Part shown: positions 19,061 to 32,800 of the stretch, in pieces
Layout of the letters: every line of letters begins with the position of its first letter
How positions within the stretch are numbered: position 1 is the first letter of the stretch
The notes under the pieces: model-generated
What the model saw: the letters and a program-made list of their open reading frames with translations, nothing else
The model's database searches: none
Told to the model about the DNA's origin: nothing
DNA from: Aculops lycopersici
Lineage: Eukaryota; Arthropoda; Arachnida; Trombidiformes; Eriophyidae
Assembly (NCBI GenBank): GCA_015350385.1
Contig: WNKI01000001.1
Span: 6,605,410 to 6,669,409, forward strand
DNA: 64,000 nt
Reading direction: 5' to 3'
Program-made: the position numbers and the translations under genes

Positions 19061-22000
19061 GATATAATTTTGCCAGTGTTTTTCTCTTCTGCCCTGTATT
19101 TTAAATGATCAAAGTCAGCGCTTTTGAGCCGATATTATTGTTAATAAGGATAATGATAGATTTTTATGAGAATTCGATTGGATTCGATCCTGCGAATGAA
19201 GTCGTTTAGTCTTAGTCTTCACCCAGCTAGTCAGTCGATTGGATTGGTGGTGGTGGAAATGAGGTTATGTTGAGGAAATTTGCTGTTGTTGCTATTCCTG
19301 CTGCCAATGTCGATTGCTCGATGATGATAATAATAGCAATGATAATGATAGTGTTTTCAGATATGATTTGTTGAATACTAGTTAATGTGATGTTGTCGTG
19401 TTTGCTTTGTTTAATTTCTCGACAGACACATGAGCTGGCTAGCAATCTTCAGCAGAAAGATAGAGGGAGCGAGATATAGATAAAAGCAAATTTTCCTTTG
19501 GGACTCCCAGCAATGCGAGAGAGAATGGCGATTTTGCAGTGAAACACAGAAACACATTTGCTGGAACACAAAATACACGCACAAAATATTGCAAACCTGG
19601 CCCCAAATGCGTGCATTGCTGCCGCACCACCGACGCTCACCGGTCGCCTTTGCAGAGGCAAAAGCAACAGCAACAGCAACTTTAACGCACACAGAAACAC
19701 ACACTCCGCTCGATGGCCGTTCGTTCGCCCACCAAAGCGGCGAATGCGAGGGAGCGCGAATAAGGCGGCAGCAACGTTGCCGTTGCCATTCTCGCCGCGT
19801 TGCCGGAGCCGGCGCCGCGTTCGCGCAGGGTTAAGCACGAGTTTTTTCCCCACTCGCTTCAATTAAAATATTTACGGAATTTGGGGGAAAAATCGACGAC
19901 ATTCGTCACTTTTCACAGCAAGTGGCTGAGAAAACTAGTTATTTTCAAGAGGCACAGGTGGCGCATTTATCGTACCCCATATCCATTCGCCTTGGTTGGC
20001 ATCTAAACCTGGTTCTCTCATAAGGTGGTAACCATTCATCGTCAACGGTGTTAACAATTTTACTTCCGTACCAATTCCAAAACATCAGCTGCTACTTTTG
20101 GATACAATAATCCAATTGCTTATTGTAACAATACAGTGGCAGGTAGGATTCCCTATTGGTCAGGTGTAATCTACATGCGCAAATTTGCTTAGTGATGAAA
20201 TGTCCAACTTGAATTCGTGGCGAACAATCCGCTGGAGTGTTTGCCACTTCTAATTTAATATATCATCTTACGCCGACGTCTAACTCGAGTAAAGGGATTT
20301 GCGCGAACCCATCGACATGTAAATTAAGTGGCGCCTCTACGTCATGCTGACAAGCACCCTACCTGTTCGCATTGTCACCTGTTCGCAAAACTTAATTGCA
20401 TTACAGACATCCCGTTCGTCTGGTTCAACTTACCGCCGACGATAAGCCACCTAGCCGGCTGTTCCATCTTCTCTCTATCTCTCTCTCTCTTGTTCTCCAC
20501 TAGCATCCGCACCTCTAATATGAACGATGAAGTTAGACAGCACGCACCAACTTGTTGACAAACCGCAACGAGCTCGTCAAGGCCCAAGCTTCTTCCGGTA
20601 ACTGGCTGCCCATCGCCAGGTAGCAGCACCGCATCACTCGCTTATTATCTCACCTCCTCGAGATAGTATCTGCGGTGGGCGGCAAGCTCTTGGAGTGGAG
20701 AAATTAAGGTGATAGTTGGGCGGCTTTCGGAATCTTGTCGTACGATTGATCAACCAACCGACCGGTAGCTGGCATCAACTTGGTGGGCAAATTCAAGAAC
20801 CAAACTCTTCGCTGGACCCTCATCTTCCACTTCATAGGCCGATTAACTTTTTATCTACACCAAACAACGACAACAACCATAACAACTGCTAGTATTGTAG
20901 AGTTGCCAAGATAGAACTCTCCTCATGTTTACCACGGACTTGAATGCGACGCTAACCGGCCGTCTGATTATTATGCCCCATCACTGCCACTGCTGCTTCT
21001 CTATTATGATCCTTGCTAGTCTAGCCACTCGGAACACAAATACCCGCACTTTTCAGTGGCGTTTCCTATCCAAAGAGGCACAAGAGCAACCAAAACTCGA
21101 AAGCTTCCGTAATGTCGGTACCATTACTGTAAGTAGCGGCAGCAGCAGCAGCAGCTCGTTCCGTAATCATCGATTTGGGCGGTAATCATTGGTGTAGTGT
21201 TAGTGGTTGCACCATTTGGAATAGACCAACTCGCAGGCGAACGGGATTAGTTGCTAGCGCTACCAGTGGACGAGCTGGCTGGTGGTGGCGGCGGCGGTGG
21301 TTGTTGTTGAAGCCATTTGGTTGTCGTTTAGCCCTGCTATTGGCTCAGTTTGCAAACATAGAGTTTCTATGGACGAGATTTACCAACCGACCAACCGATT
21401 GAGCTCGTTGCGAGTTTGAAGCTTGCCAACTCCAAACTTGCCACTGAGAATACAAGAGTTGGAATTGGTACTCTGCTTTGCTTATTCCTTTTGATCAACA
21501 ACAAAATAGAGTCAATAATGCGAGAGAGTGTGAGAGTACATGGCAACGGAAATGATCACTAACCCTTTGTTCTGTTGTTGCCGCTTTGCCTGTTCATGCA
21601 TCTACTTTGTTGGAGAAATACTCGCAAAAGAGCCTCAAATTGGAGTTGAGTTCAATTTAGTCTAGTCGTGTGAAACCGACGAAAGCTGAGAGCTGAATGT
21701 GCAAAAACTTGGCGAGGTAAAGGTTAACCAGTGGGAGGGTGACGCAGAGATAGCATTGGTGGTGGCGTTGCCCAGCTGGTAGATTGCTAGCACTGCAACC
21801 AGAAAGAAAGGTTTAGCCTAACTAACTAAACCCAATGGGAGTCGCAACATCAGCGTTAACTCAAAAGGATAGCGCTCGTCGTGGTTCGTTGGTCGACCGT
21901 CGACGACAAGCAAACGGTTTAGCAGCAAGCAAGCAAACTGAGCCAACCATACGCATGAATAATAATAAGGTGAACCGCTTTCCTCATCGTCTTCCTCGTT

Positions 22001-22607
22001 GAAAGCGCCCACTAGTGTCGCTAATAGTTTGACTCAATCTGACTAACTGTTCCACTCGGACTTCCGTTGGTAGCTTGGTGTCGACGGCTACGGCAGCACC
22101 AGCGGCTAGCGCCGCCTCAGTTCGAACATCAGCATGTTCTTCTCTCTCTCTCTCTCTCTATCTTTCTCTTCGTGTGTGTGTGATTAACGTAAGCTTGCCA
22201 AATAAACACGAGACGAGAAGAGAAGAGGAGTTGCCAACAAAAACGCAAACTAGCAAAAGCGGATATAAATGCACCATAACTCACACGAGCTGACCGACGA
22301 TAGCAGATTTTGGTATTGGCAGGCCTGTCAAGCTGGCCAAATTGGCACGGTACGTCGGCAGCAGTGGCCAATCGCAAAGTTGGCCACTAGCTTTAGTCGT
22401 CTCTATCTCTGGTGTTGCTGCTGCTCCCACTGCTACTTTGGTTGGTTTGCCTAACCAAGGAGATTGGCCTGACAGCTTGCCACCGGCGCCGCCGCAGCCA
22501 CCACCGCTCGATAGTGCAATACAATTGACCCTTTAGAGCGACTACTTGTCTTCCAACTGCAAAACCAACCTCCGCCTCCGCCCTCGCTACTTCAACCAAC
22601 CAACCAG

Positions 22608-22627
22608 CCAACTAGCCAGCTAGTTGG
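22608..22627. repeat. 9-bp perfect inverted repeat, 2-nt spacer
   Basis: CCAACTAGC at 22608-22616 and GCTAGTTGG at 22619-22627 are exact reverse complements separated by CA. It is noncoding, and no function can be assigned. Confidence 0.6.
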
Positions 22628-24156
22628 AAAGCCGAGCAAGCAACTAACACCACCTTTGCTCCAGTTACTCCTCTATTCGAAGCCGTTCGAGCGTCGTACG
22701 TGCCGAAAATGGTAATAGGCAAGCAAACTGGCTGCCGACCTCCGGGCTACGAGGTTCCTCTTGATGGTGGTCGTGTTCGGCGTCGTTTGGGAGGTTAAGG
22801 CTCGAATCAATGGCAATGTTTCGTAGTGCATAGTGGGCCAAGTTGTTGCGGCTGTACTTGTTTCCTCATCCACCAAGCAACCGGACAACTGAAGCAACAA
22901 CGATAGCGACGACGAGGACTCGAAGTTTCGGGTCTCGAGTTGCCGCCCAAGAAGGGGGGTTGGAATTGGCGGCCGCGTTGCGTAATTGGCTCGCCCACCG
23001 GATTCAGCGTAACTAACGGCCAAATGGCAACAGCAGTAGAGGTAAAAGCAGCACAGCAGTAACAGCGAAAACGACAACATCAACAACAAAAGCAACCAAG
23101 GCCACTGGGATCCGCAGAAAGTGATGGAATTATTTGCCATCTTGGCTTTCGAGCTTCCGGGTTTTGGTCGCTGTGGTTGTGTTGTTATGTTTGTCACTGT
23201 TTCGCCTACCCCTCTTTCAACGGACGTCCACCGAGCCACCAATTCCATCTCGCCCAATGAATCGCCTGTACCTGAGAGCGAGAAAGGGAGGGCTAGCTAG
23301 GTGGCCGTTTGTTTGTGTCCGTTCTCTTCGAGTTGCATGTGTGGCAACTCGATGATAAAACTACAACACCGCCAATGATGAAACTTGTGTGCGACTTTCC
23401 TACCGCCAACTCCCATGGGATGTCAAGTGTTTCGCTTTGGAATGCGCCAGTAAACCAAAGCAACGCTGGGTGTTGTAATAGTAAGTAAGACAACTTTTTT
23501 GGCTGGCGCCAGAAGCGAGCGCCGACGTCCCTTATTACGAGTCACGCGCTCGGATGTCTAGATGGGAAGTTGGGACTGTGACTCCCAGTAGGGCAAAGCT
23601 AATGTTTCAACTTCTGAATTTGAATTGCAACACACTGGATTGGAACGGAACGAAACGAAACGGTGCGAAGTGTTGCAATGGACCATCGGCCAAGACCCTC
23701 AAGTACAAAGGCGACAAAAACAACACCCAGAATTCCAACTCTCAATTCGAATTGATTCTCATCGAGGTTGCTACTGTCGGCACTTTTGCCACTGCTGCTG
23801 CTTCGGCCGCTCCAACTTCAGCTGCAACCACTATCACCACTGCTACCACCACCACCACCACTTCGCTCTCTCATCTCACCGAGATAAGCTAGTGGCTCGC
23901 AAAGTTCTGGTCGATGCTTATGACAAGCCGCCCACCTAAAGCGGCGCGACACGCCAGAGGCTTAAGAGGCGGCAGCTCACTGGAGAATCGGTTGGAGTCT
24001 CTATCGGATTGGATCATTTATTCCAACAGCTAGGCTAGTATTTTCATTTATGTCACTGAATCGATACTCTTTCTGCCTCGATTCTGCCTACACCCACCGG
24101 GAATCGATACTTTTTCTCTCATTCTCTTTGCCAGTCCGAGTAGTCGTGGCTGTAGT

Positions 24157-24187
24157 AGCTGCTGCTGCTGCAGCAACAGCAGCAGCT
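24157..24187. repeat. Hairpin-forming GCT/AGC repeat
   Basis: AGCTGCTGCTG at 24157-24167 pairs perfectly with CAGCAGCAGCT at 24177-24187 around a 9-nt loop. It is made of trinucleotide repeats, so it may have arisen by slippage. Confidence 0.6.
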
Positions 24188-24586
24188 TCTTAAAGCGAGA
24201 CGCAGAGAGGGAGAGCTATACTAAAGTAAAGCAGATTGGTCAATCGCATCGACGGGTTAGCAGGCAGTTTGTGTCGTTGTTCGAGAGGTAAAGTGTGGCC
24301 AGTGGCGGCCATAACAATTTCACGCGTTCTTTGGTTTCTCCCAATAGATTTTACACTGTACCTACCTCTTCGAGTGATATTATATCAAATACAGTTGGTC
24401 CTACACGACAGTAATGTGCAACCAGGCGAGGCGATCAACGTACCGAATGGAAGACGTCCACTACAAGGATTTTGTGAGGGAAAAAATCGCCGCATATCAG
24501 ATGCAGTGACCATTTCGCTTGAGTTTGAGCGCATGAGATGCAGCTCACATTGCATTTGGCTCCCCCGTTGCATTGAGTCTTCCACA

Positions 24587-24757
24587 CAACCAGCGCGCAT
24601 GGCGCTCCAGCGAATGCTCGCTGATCGCGCGTGTATGCGCGTGAGGCGCTAGGCGCCGTCCGCTCAGCACGCAAACGGAAGCGCACCTAGCGACTTGCGC
24701 ACGTCGAGTGGCTCGACGCGCGTATAGCTGGCGGAAGTATTGTCCGCGATACGAACA
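24587..24757. promoter_or_regulatory. CpG-dense patch, possible promoter
   Basis: This 170-bp stretch is far richer in CG dinucleotides than its surroundings (runs such as GATCGCGCGTG, GGCGCTAGGCGCC and a CGTCGAG-TGG-CTCGACG inverted repeat). It lies about 2.1 kb upstream of the first KChIP exon. A promoter role is inference from composition only. Confidence 0.3.
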
Positions 24758-25740
24758 CAACAATTGGAACTACTGTTGAGAATCGGCGTTACCATCACCG
24801 CCGCTGCCCACAAAACGGAGAGAAGAAGTTGAATGAATACAAACTAGACGAGCGAGTGGGTGGAAGGCAAGCACAACACAACAAGCGATCAAATCGGAAG
24901 CAGCGTGCGCGAGTATTTGTCTGTTGGACCACCCGACTACCCAATATCCCTGACAAGCTCGCTAGGTAAAAGAGAGTGAGAGAGAGAGAGAGTGCGCTCC
25001 ACTGAGTGAGCGAGCCCGACGCGACCAAAGTTTGAGTGAGTTTCAAACTATTTGTTGTTGTCTAACTCAAACTATCGACTGTGGTATTGGCGGTCATCGA
25101 AAGCTTTCTCCCAGTAGCTCATAGTTTCATCTTAGCAACTCAAGCACACAAACACTCCCACATACAAACACATCAAGCGAGTGAGTGGCGGCACAATAGC
25201 GGACAGCTAGTCAAGTTAGGCCAACAATACCATCGACGAAGGACAACGACATCGCCATCGACTTTGAAAACGAGGCGATTGAAAAGAGAGCCAATCTTTT
25301 GAGGTAAACGGAGCAGCTAGAGCAATTCGGAAATCCGCCGCAAGCAAACTGGCGAAGTGAGGGAATGAATTTGAGCCACAAACACTCAGTTGCTTCTCGT
25401 CGATTTGTCGGTTAGCTGGCATCGAGTGGTGGTAGCATTAGTAGACAATTGTAAAGAGAGAGAGCAACGTAGAATAGAAAACTCAACTGGCCGCTTTTAG
25501 TTTTGATCAACGATAAGACGAAAACAACTGCAGCGACGACGATGATGATGTTGTTGCCATTGATAGTTTAACGTTAAATCGAGTGATTGGTCGCTGATTT
25601 GGCCGATAGAGAGACAGAAAAATAAACGACAAGGATATAGCGGCAAAAGTTTTTAGAAAGCGAGAGAGAAAATAACATAGCGAATGCGAGTTTAGTTTAG
25701 ATCAGTTGAGTTTGGTTCAACAGAATATACCTGAGGGAGG

Positions 25741-25987
<247 letters not shown>

Positions 25988-26821
25988 GGTAAAAAGTTTT
26001 GCGAGCACGAAACTTTTTTGAGCTCTCGGAATGCTGGTTGCCTTAAGCGTTCGTCGAGTAGAAAAATAGACAGGGAGGGAGAGACTTAGTGTGTCAATAC
26101 AAAACAACAGACAACGGCAATACCGCATAGCGACGCGCAAGTTACTTCGAACAAAATGATGGGGTCGCGCTCTTTACCTCTGTCGTCGTCAACGTCGCTG
26201 GTTAGCTAGCTTGCTTGCTGGCTAGCTCGTCGGCCGACTAACTGGCTCGCGCTGTAGAGTTTGCGTTGAAGTTTTCGTTGATGTTTGTGAGTCGATGAGT
26301 GAAAGTGAGCGACTGACAACAGGATGATGGCCACAACTCGACTACAACCATTTGGTTCACCACTCTAGCTGTCATTTGTTGTACAGTCGCTTGCTGTTGT
26401 GTGTTCATCATCATCATCGACGACGACGACGAAGATAGCGACGAAAAGAGTCGAGTGGCTTGACTTTTTGAGGCGTAGAGTAGTAGATAGATAGACAGAA
26501 GCATAGTTGTAGTTTTGATGCGCAACTCGGAAGACAGAACAGCACCAAAGGTACAAAGAAAGCGAGCAGGTGGAAGAGGCGAACGTAAAACATATAGACC
26601 AAGTCTCGAGGAAATGTTAAAGAGATTTTTGTTTTGAAAGCCTCAAGTTTAGTTGGCCACTCCAATACTAATAGAAGATTGACAAGACACGCAAGCTCGG
26701 GAGTGAGTTCAGTTAGTCGGAGCGATTTGGAGTTGAAGTGGATTTGTTATGATATATTCAGAGATAGATATATACTACAGGAAAAGAAGAGAAAGCAGAA
26801 ATTTCCATCTACAGCTGCCAA

Positions 26822-29800
26822 ATGCAACCTCAGCCAGTTGTAGCTCAAGTCAAATTGCCACATGAGCTGTTATTCTCGACAAAAGGCAGTAAGATGGCGC
26901 CGGTCCAGCAGAAACAGCAGCAGCAATCGCAACAAAACCAACAGAAAGTTGAGCCTGCAAACGAGAAGAATTCAGCCTCGAACCAAAAGAAGAAGAAGAA
27001 GCGAAAACATTCGTTTGATTCAATATTTTCGCTAGGTATGTTGTCGTTTACACACTTGATTTTTGTTTCCGGGTTTGGTTATTACTACTTTTCGAGATGA
27101 GACGAGAAGAGAGAAGAAAAGGAAAGAAAAGAAAAGAAAAGAAAAGGAAGATTCGAAAGCCATGTGGTCAGCGTCAATGATTGGGGATGCCAATGGTATT
27201 GGCGGGAGTGGAATAGCATTACCATATTATGATGAGTCACACAATTGCAGCTTACGTTTTGCTGCGATGCTCTCGAAAGTGACAGCAACGACGTCCCCAC
27301 TTCCAATCCATCGAGCGGCAACTGGCTAGCAGGCCAACCAATGAACCGACCAAAATGACTAGCCGGTCAGCCAGCGTCGAAGGATCATCACAATTTTAGT
27401 ATGCGAGCGGTTAGTTTGCATGCGAGCAACAATATCGACGACAACAACGACAGCAACCCAATCGCGACATGTCACTTCTCTCTCGTTCTATTTTGGCCAG
27501 TTGATTGCATCCGGTCGGTGGTCGCAAGTTGCGAATTGCGAGTTCATACTTGCAGGCTGAGAGCCTGTGGCGTTAGGGGGAGGGTTGCTCCCTTCAGCTT
27601 ATAAGTAAGGCAGCGCCAGTCAAGCAGTGGACTTGGCCCTCGGGCATTCGGGGGCTAGTTGGAGTCGAAGTCTGACTAGTGCACGCTCTCGAGCCACCTA
27701 GCGCTAGCCAACTGACGAGCTGACAGCAACATTTGTTGTGTCGCGGTCTCGTTGTTTACTCTCGACGCTGGCTCATGTATCGGTAGGCCGGTCGGTTGGT
27801 CATCTTGATTGAGTTTCGGGGAGTTAGTTCTGGCAACAGTCAGTTTGGTTGGCATAGTTGATCATCATCATGATTTAGTTGCCTGATGATCCTGTCAATA
27901 TTAGTGATAACAAGAAACTGAAAGAGGCGGCTAGTGATTAGGAATCAACGGCGACAACAACAAGTTGCACTCGGGGTGCAACTTTGATGAGCTCTCCCTT
28001 TCTCCTCTTTTGCTTGAGCTCAGTTAGAGAAGCTCAACACCCAAGTTTCCGGTGGGTGTTGAGCGAGCGAGCGAACCGGAAGTGACAAAGGTCCCGCTCC
28101 TCCGGCGGCGGTCTTGTGTTGGCGTTAGAAAGCAGCTGAGTGATGCCACTCTAATCTGACTGTCCTTATCATTCCAATACTAGTGCTTGTGCTTGTGCTT
28201 GTAATCAATCGGCGAGAGCAAGAGATGGAAATAGTTCAAGAGCCTCGAGTAGTTGTGCCTCGGCCGCTAGTCTCCGCGCCAATATAGTTGCCTATTCGAT
28301 CAGCTATTCCATTGAATAGACCAAGAATCAACTCTACGCTAAGGGCCAAAAGAGCGAGCGAGTCGTTGGTCTTGCCAGATAGTGAGCGCGCTTGAGATTT
28401 AGAGTGGATTTCGGGCGAATAAAGAGCAGGCCACTCGAGAAAACCACTTCGATTTGTCGACTAGCGGCGGCAATCTCTCGTCAGTCGGCCAATCGAGCGA
28501 GTCGCCCCCACCCTCCACTATTCACTATCTGGTCTAACGCGCACTTTGCCCCGCGTCCCGAGGACCAAATCGAGTGGCGCCTGGTACCGGCCAATGGAGC
28601 GCGTCGATCGATTTGCTTTAACGGAGCAACCACTCGACCTGCTCGTTGCGTCACATCGTCGATCGCTCATATGCAATGCAAGCAGCGCTTTCCCCGGATT
28701 GGAAGTGGAGGCGGCCGTAAGCGATGGAGTTGGAGGCAGCCAATAGCCAAGACAGAACAGGACCATCTCCAAACGACAAAAGAGTCGAGAAAGGAAGAAG
28801 TCGGGCGACAACTGCGAGTCGAGAGCACAAATTTGAAGTCTCCCTCTTTCTCTCTTGTGGGGTACCGAAAGCGCAAAGTGCGTCGCTTGAGATTGAAGCT
28901 CGACGGTCCCATCACTATAAAGTAGAATGCCACACTACACTAGATTACTAGTGCGAGTTAATTTGCATCGTCGTTATTTAGCCCGGGTTGGTTGTAAGAG
29001 AGCGGGAGAAAAAAGTTAGTATGAAGCTGAAACGAGAGGCAAATTGCATAGAAATTCTGTTGCCTACTTTTAAACGCGACAAGCCCATTGGATCCCTTGT
29101 CATAATTTGAAGGAGCAAATTCAATGGCCGTTGTGCTCGTTTTTCTCGTTAGCTTTTTGTCTCGACTATAGCGACAACCATTGGGCTAAAATTTACAACT
29201 AACCGGGGCTAAAGGCAGATTATAACCAACCCGCCGGCGGCACCATTATTAAGAGCAGTAGTTTGTAAAGCAGGCAGCATATAAATTGGAAGGCTTGGAG
29301 ATAAATTGAACGCCGCGCTTGACTAATTACGTTCGGGTTTCTCTCGAAATCGTTTGGTGTCGCTTTGTCCAATTTGCTTTTGTTAGTTTAGTTTAGTTTA
29401 TTTTCCCCTTGAGTTTGGGAGTTAAATTGAAGACCTTCAGCTTAGAGACATGCGATTGTATTGCTCACTTGAGCCTCTCCATCTAAGTTTACTATAAATT
29501 TACACTCAGTGCAACAAAGTAAACTCGCCAAAGTTCACTCGGAGGAAATTCGAGCCAAGTGGCTGCTGGATTTGTATAATAAATCACTCAAATTGGAGTT
29601 GGCTATTCACCGGTTTACGAAACGTTATAGTAGAATCAAATATAAGAAGGGATCTATTACAAGAAAAGCAAGAGTGGGTGTCTTTTTTCCTCGAGGTTGC
29701 GGCAGCAGTAGAGAATGAGAGAGCAACTGGACACGCCCACTAAAAGTTAACTCCACAATAGCAAAAATCGCCGTCCATTCAAAACAAACAGCCGAGCAGA

Positions 29801-32800
29801 AGAGGGGTATGAAATTTTTTCCCTTCCTATCCCGAGTCCAAAGTAGAATTCCGCTCCAAATTCTATTACCAATGACGCTGCAAGCTGATCGATTGCTTCA
29901 ACAAAACTAGAGGGAAATTAATGAGAGTCAAGTCGCTAGGCGCTCTCGAGATTTTGGCTAGCCGCCTATCATGTGCTGTCAAGTTTATGTGTCAAGTTTC
30001 TCGCACAAGTTGTTGCTGTGAGCATTACAAGTGTGCCACCGCCTCCTAGAATTCAATCTGTTCTCTCTCACTTTTTTGCTCACTGCCGCTTCCTACAACT
30101 CGTAATTCAAATTGTCGCTATGCGCCGGCTCTAGGCGCCAGTAAACTCATGGTAAACTCTGCTCGTTTACCATGTTGTTGACAACATAAAAAGTGATGGG
30201 AATTTTGTCCAGTCCTCGTCAGTTCTCTAGTCGATTTTGATTTGATGTTGATGTTGATGTAACCCAAAGTTTGTATCGATCGCCTTGTTGGTTTGTTTGT
30301 TGGCCAAATGGCGACTTTTTTCCTGTTTCCACTATCAAGCTAGATGGCACTAACGCCATCTAGTCTCGTGGACAAGAAGTTGGCTCCCGGAGCTTCAAGT
30401 TGGTTAGCGGACTCACCTGCCGGCCACCGAGTGGCGCTCGTTGTCTCGTATGGGTTTCAGCTGAGTACCAATACGATTCCTCCGCTAGAGATGGAGTCCG
30501 ACGACGAGTTTGCTGGAATTTATTGGGAAGAACAGAGACGAAATGTGAAGTGCGCGCCACTTTTACCGACTTCTTTCATTCTTTACTCACTCGCTCATCT
30601 GAACGATCGGGCATTGCTATCTGACTGCACTGCATTGCGGCAACCCCATTTCCGGTCCACAAGATGATCGGCACATAGGCTTCGTTGCCGCCTGTGTGCT
30701 GCTCGTCGATTGAGTTCTCACTTGGAATTTTGGATTTGATACCAACAAAATGTGCAATCGAGTGGCAGAAGCGCGCCAACTCAACTCAGCTCTCGCGCGC
30801 TTAATTGTCATCAGTACACCTGACCGACTGACGACCACTAGAACCTAACGGCGACACAGCAACCAACACTACGATGGTCATTGCGCCACTTCCGGTTGAG
30901 CCGCTGGACCACCTCGAGTAACGTCCATCAATCGGCTAGTGAATGGCGTTGCGCTGCTCATACCTTATATGAGTGGAGCAATATATATATATATATATAT
31001 ATATATTACTTCACTCACTCGACCCCAAGAGGGCCACATTAGTGAGCGACGCGGTCAGATTAAAGCAAAGTCGTGAGCGAGAATTGATCAATTGAAAGAT
31101 CATAGTCGTGTGCTGAAATGGAAGGACTACTGCTTTTTTAGCCATAAACTGAGTTGAGTTTCCTTCGAATCGCTTTTGGGATCTCAAGCTAGTCTTCCGG
31201 GGCAAATGTTATTTGTCTCGACTCGCGAGATGCCAGCGGCGCACTCCCAGGTAGCAGCTACCTGTTTGGTTCGGTTCAATTCTATCAGTTTGAGTTTGAG
31301 TTGGAGTCGGCGCCGTCGTTACCGTTGCCGTCAAGTCGGATCTAACTCCGAGTTAATTCGAAAAGAGAGACTATTGGTGACTATTTCTAGGTTGAGAGAT
31401 AAGTGACGGTGTCTCCAGAGGGCCCGAGGTGGATAAAAAGAGATGACAGGTGGGTCAGGTAAGCGGGCAGCGCATGCGTTGGATTCTAGTTAGCGGCCAG
31501 ACAAAGGAAAGATTAGGTGAATCGATTGATTTTTCCTCTCGATCGAGAGAAAAAGGGGTTGCCAGTCTGATTATTTATCCAAATCCCGCGAGAGAAAAAA
31601 ACTCGATCTGTGAACGTCTCGCAACTCATCGGCTGTCGGGGGGCAAATTGAATTTGTCATTTGGAGGTTAGAGTTGAGCTGCGAGTTAGAGGGGGAGCGA
31701 CCATTCAATGTTAAAGAGAGATAGAGATGGAGCATCGAGACTGACAGAGAGTCGAGCGAGGGAGTCTTGTCTGGCCGCTGGCAAGATTTTAAAGGGTTGA
31801 GTTTGTTTCCGGTAGTTGAAGCAGCAAGTAAAACAGCTCAACAACTAGCGTGCAGCAAAGTAACGAGGCGCCTCGACTGCTGCCCACCTGCCCACCGCTT
31901 GGGTCACATCACATTGCATCGCGTTGAATGGCATCACATCAAATCACTTCGCGTCCCAAGTGAGCAAGCAAGCGCGCGAGCGGAAGCCAACCAACTCGTC
32001 AGTCAGTCGGGGAGTCAGTCGAGTTACAAGTTTACCCTTTTTGAGAGAGTAGAACAGCAACTTGCCGCGCGATTGTGAATATAAATAGCGCCACTGGCCG
32101 TTAGAAGGCCACCGCGCGCGTTGCGTCTGGCTCGCGATCTCGGAAATTCGAGCTGGAGAGTTATTGGTGGCTAACAAGAAACTCGAGTTTGGATGAGGCT
32201 TCCATTGGGAGCGACGAGAGAGAGATAGTCTTCACGAAGCGGCAAGACAAATTAAGCAAATTGACTTGAGCAGTTGCTTTTGGTTCAAGTGAGCATTTGC
32301 AGTCAGCTGGCTTCTGTTCAACAGAGCCACACATCAACAACAACGGTAACAACGAGTGCGACGCCAATAGCAACAAAAGAGAGTGAGAGAGACGGACAGT
32401 CGAGACCTAAACCAAATAGGGAGTTCCAGTTTAACGCTCGAAACAGGAAGCAAAGCACATAGAGGGAGAGGAGAAGAAAATCAAATTCAAATTCAACCAA
32501 CTGACGCGAGACTAAATGGCAGTTGCGCGCCAATAGAATGCAAAGTTGAGGAGCTCATTTGACTGCCACCTTGCAATAGGTTTGCCGACCGTCGATGACG
32601 TACATGTGGCGGCGCGACCTCCGTCTACGACTCGTTGCTGTAAATTGGCACGACAATTGAGCGTTTAGTTGAGAGGAGGAAAGAGAGAGAGACGAGCATC
32701 GAGAGAAGAGCAAACAACCACCGAGTTGCACAGATTCAGTTAGCCAACTGGACCGGCGGCAAACCGACGGAAGTTGGGGGTTAGAGTGGAATTAATTGAG

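Noticed and set aside
19449..19866. Overlapping frames on both strands upstream of the hnRNP M gene
   Set aside because: Open on both strands because of GC-rich repeats; no domain, signal or splice structure supports them.
20925..21185. Possible further KChIP first exon with donor GTAAGT at about 21129
   Set aside because: It ends in phase 0, so splicing to the common exon at 36605 would break the frame.
22673..23257. 194-codon minus-strand frame with a strongly hydrophobic Leu-rich segment
   Set aside because: The hydrophobic stretch translates GTT/GTTGTT-type simple repeats, the rest has no family resemblance, and it lies in a region full of similar chance frames.
28392..28925. 177-codon plus-strand frame in the KChIP intron
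   Set aside because: Composition is Arg/Ser-rich without motif or signal, a second long frame overlaps it, and no splice or conservation support is visible.
31443..31458. Five-codon candidate KChIP first exon with donor GTAAGC
   Set aside because: It fits phase 1, but an ATG plus four codons before a donor is easily found by chance.
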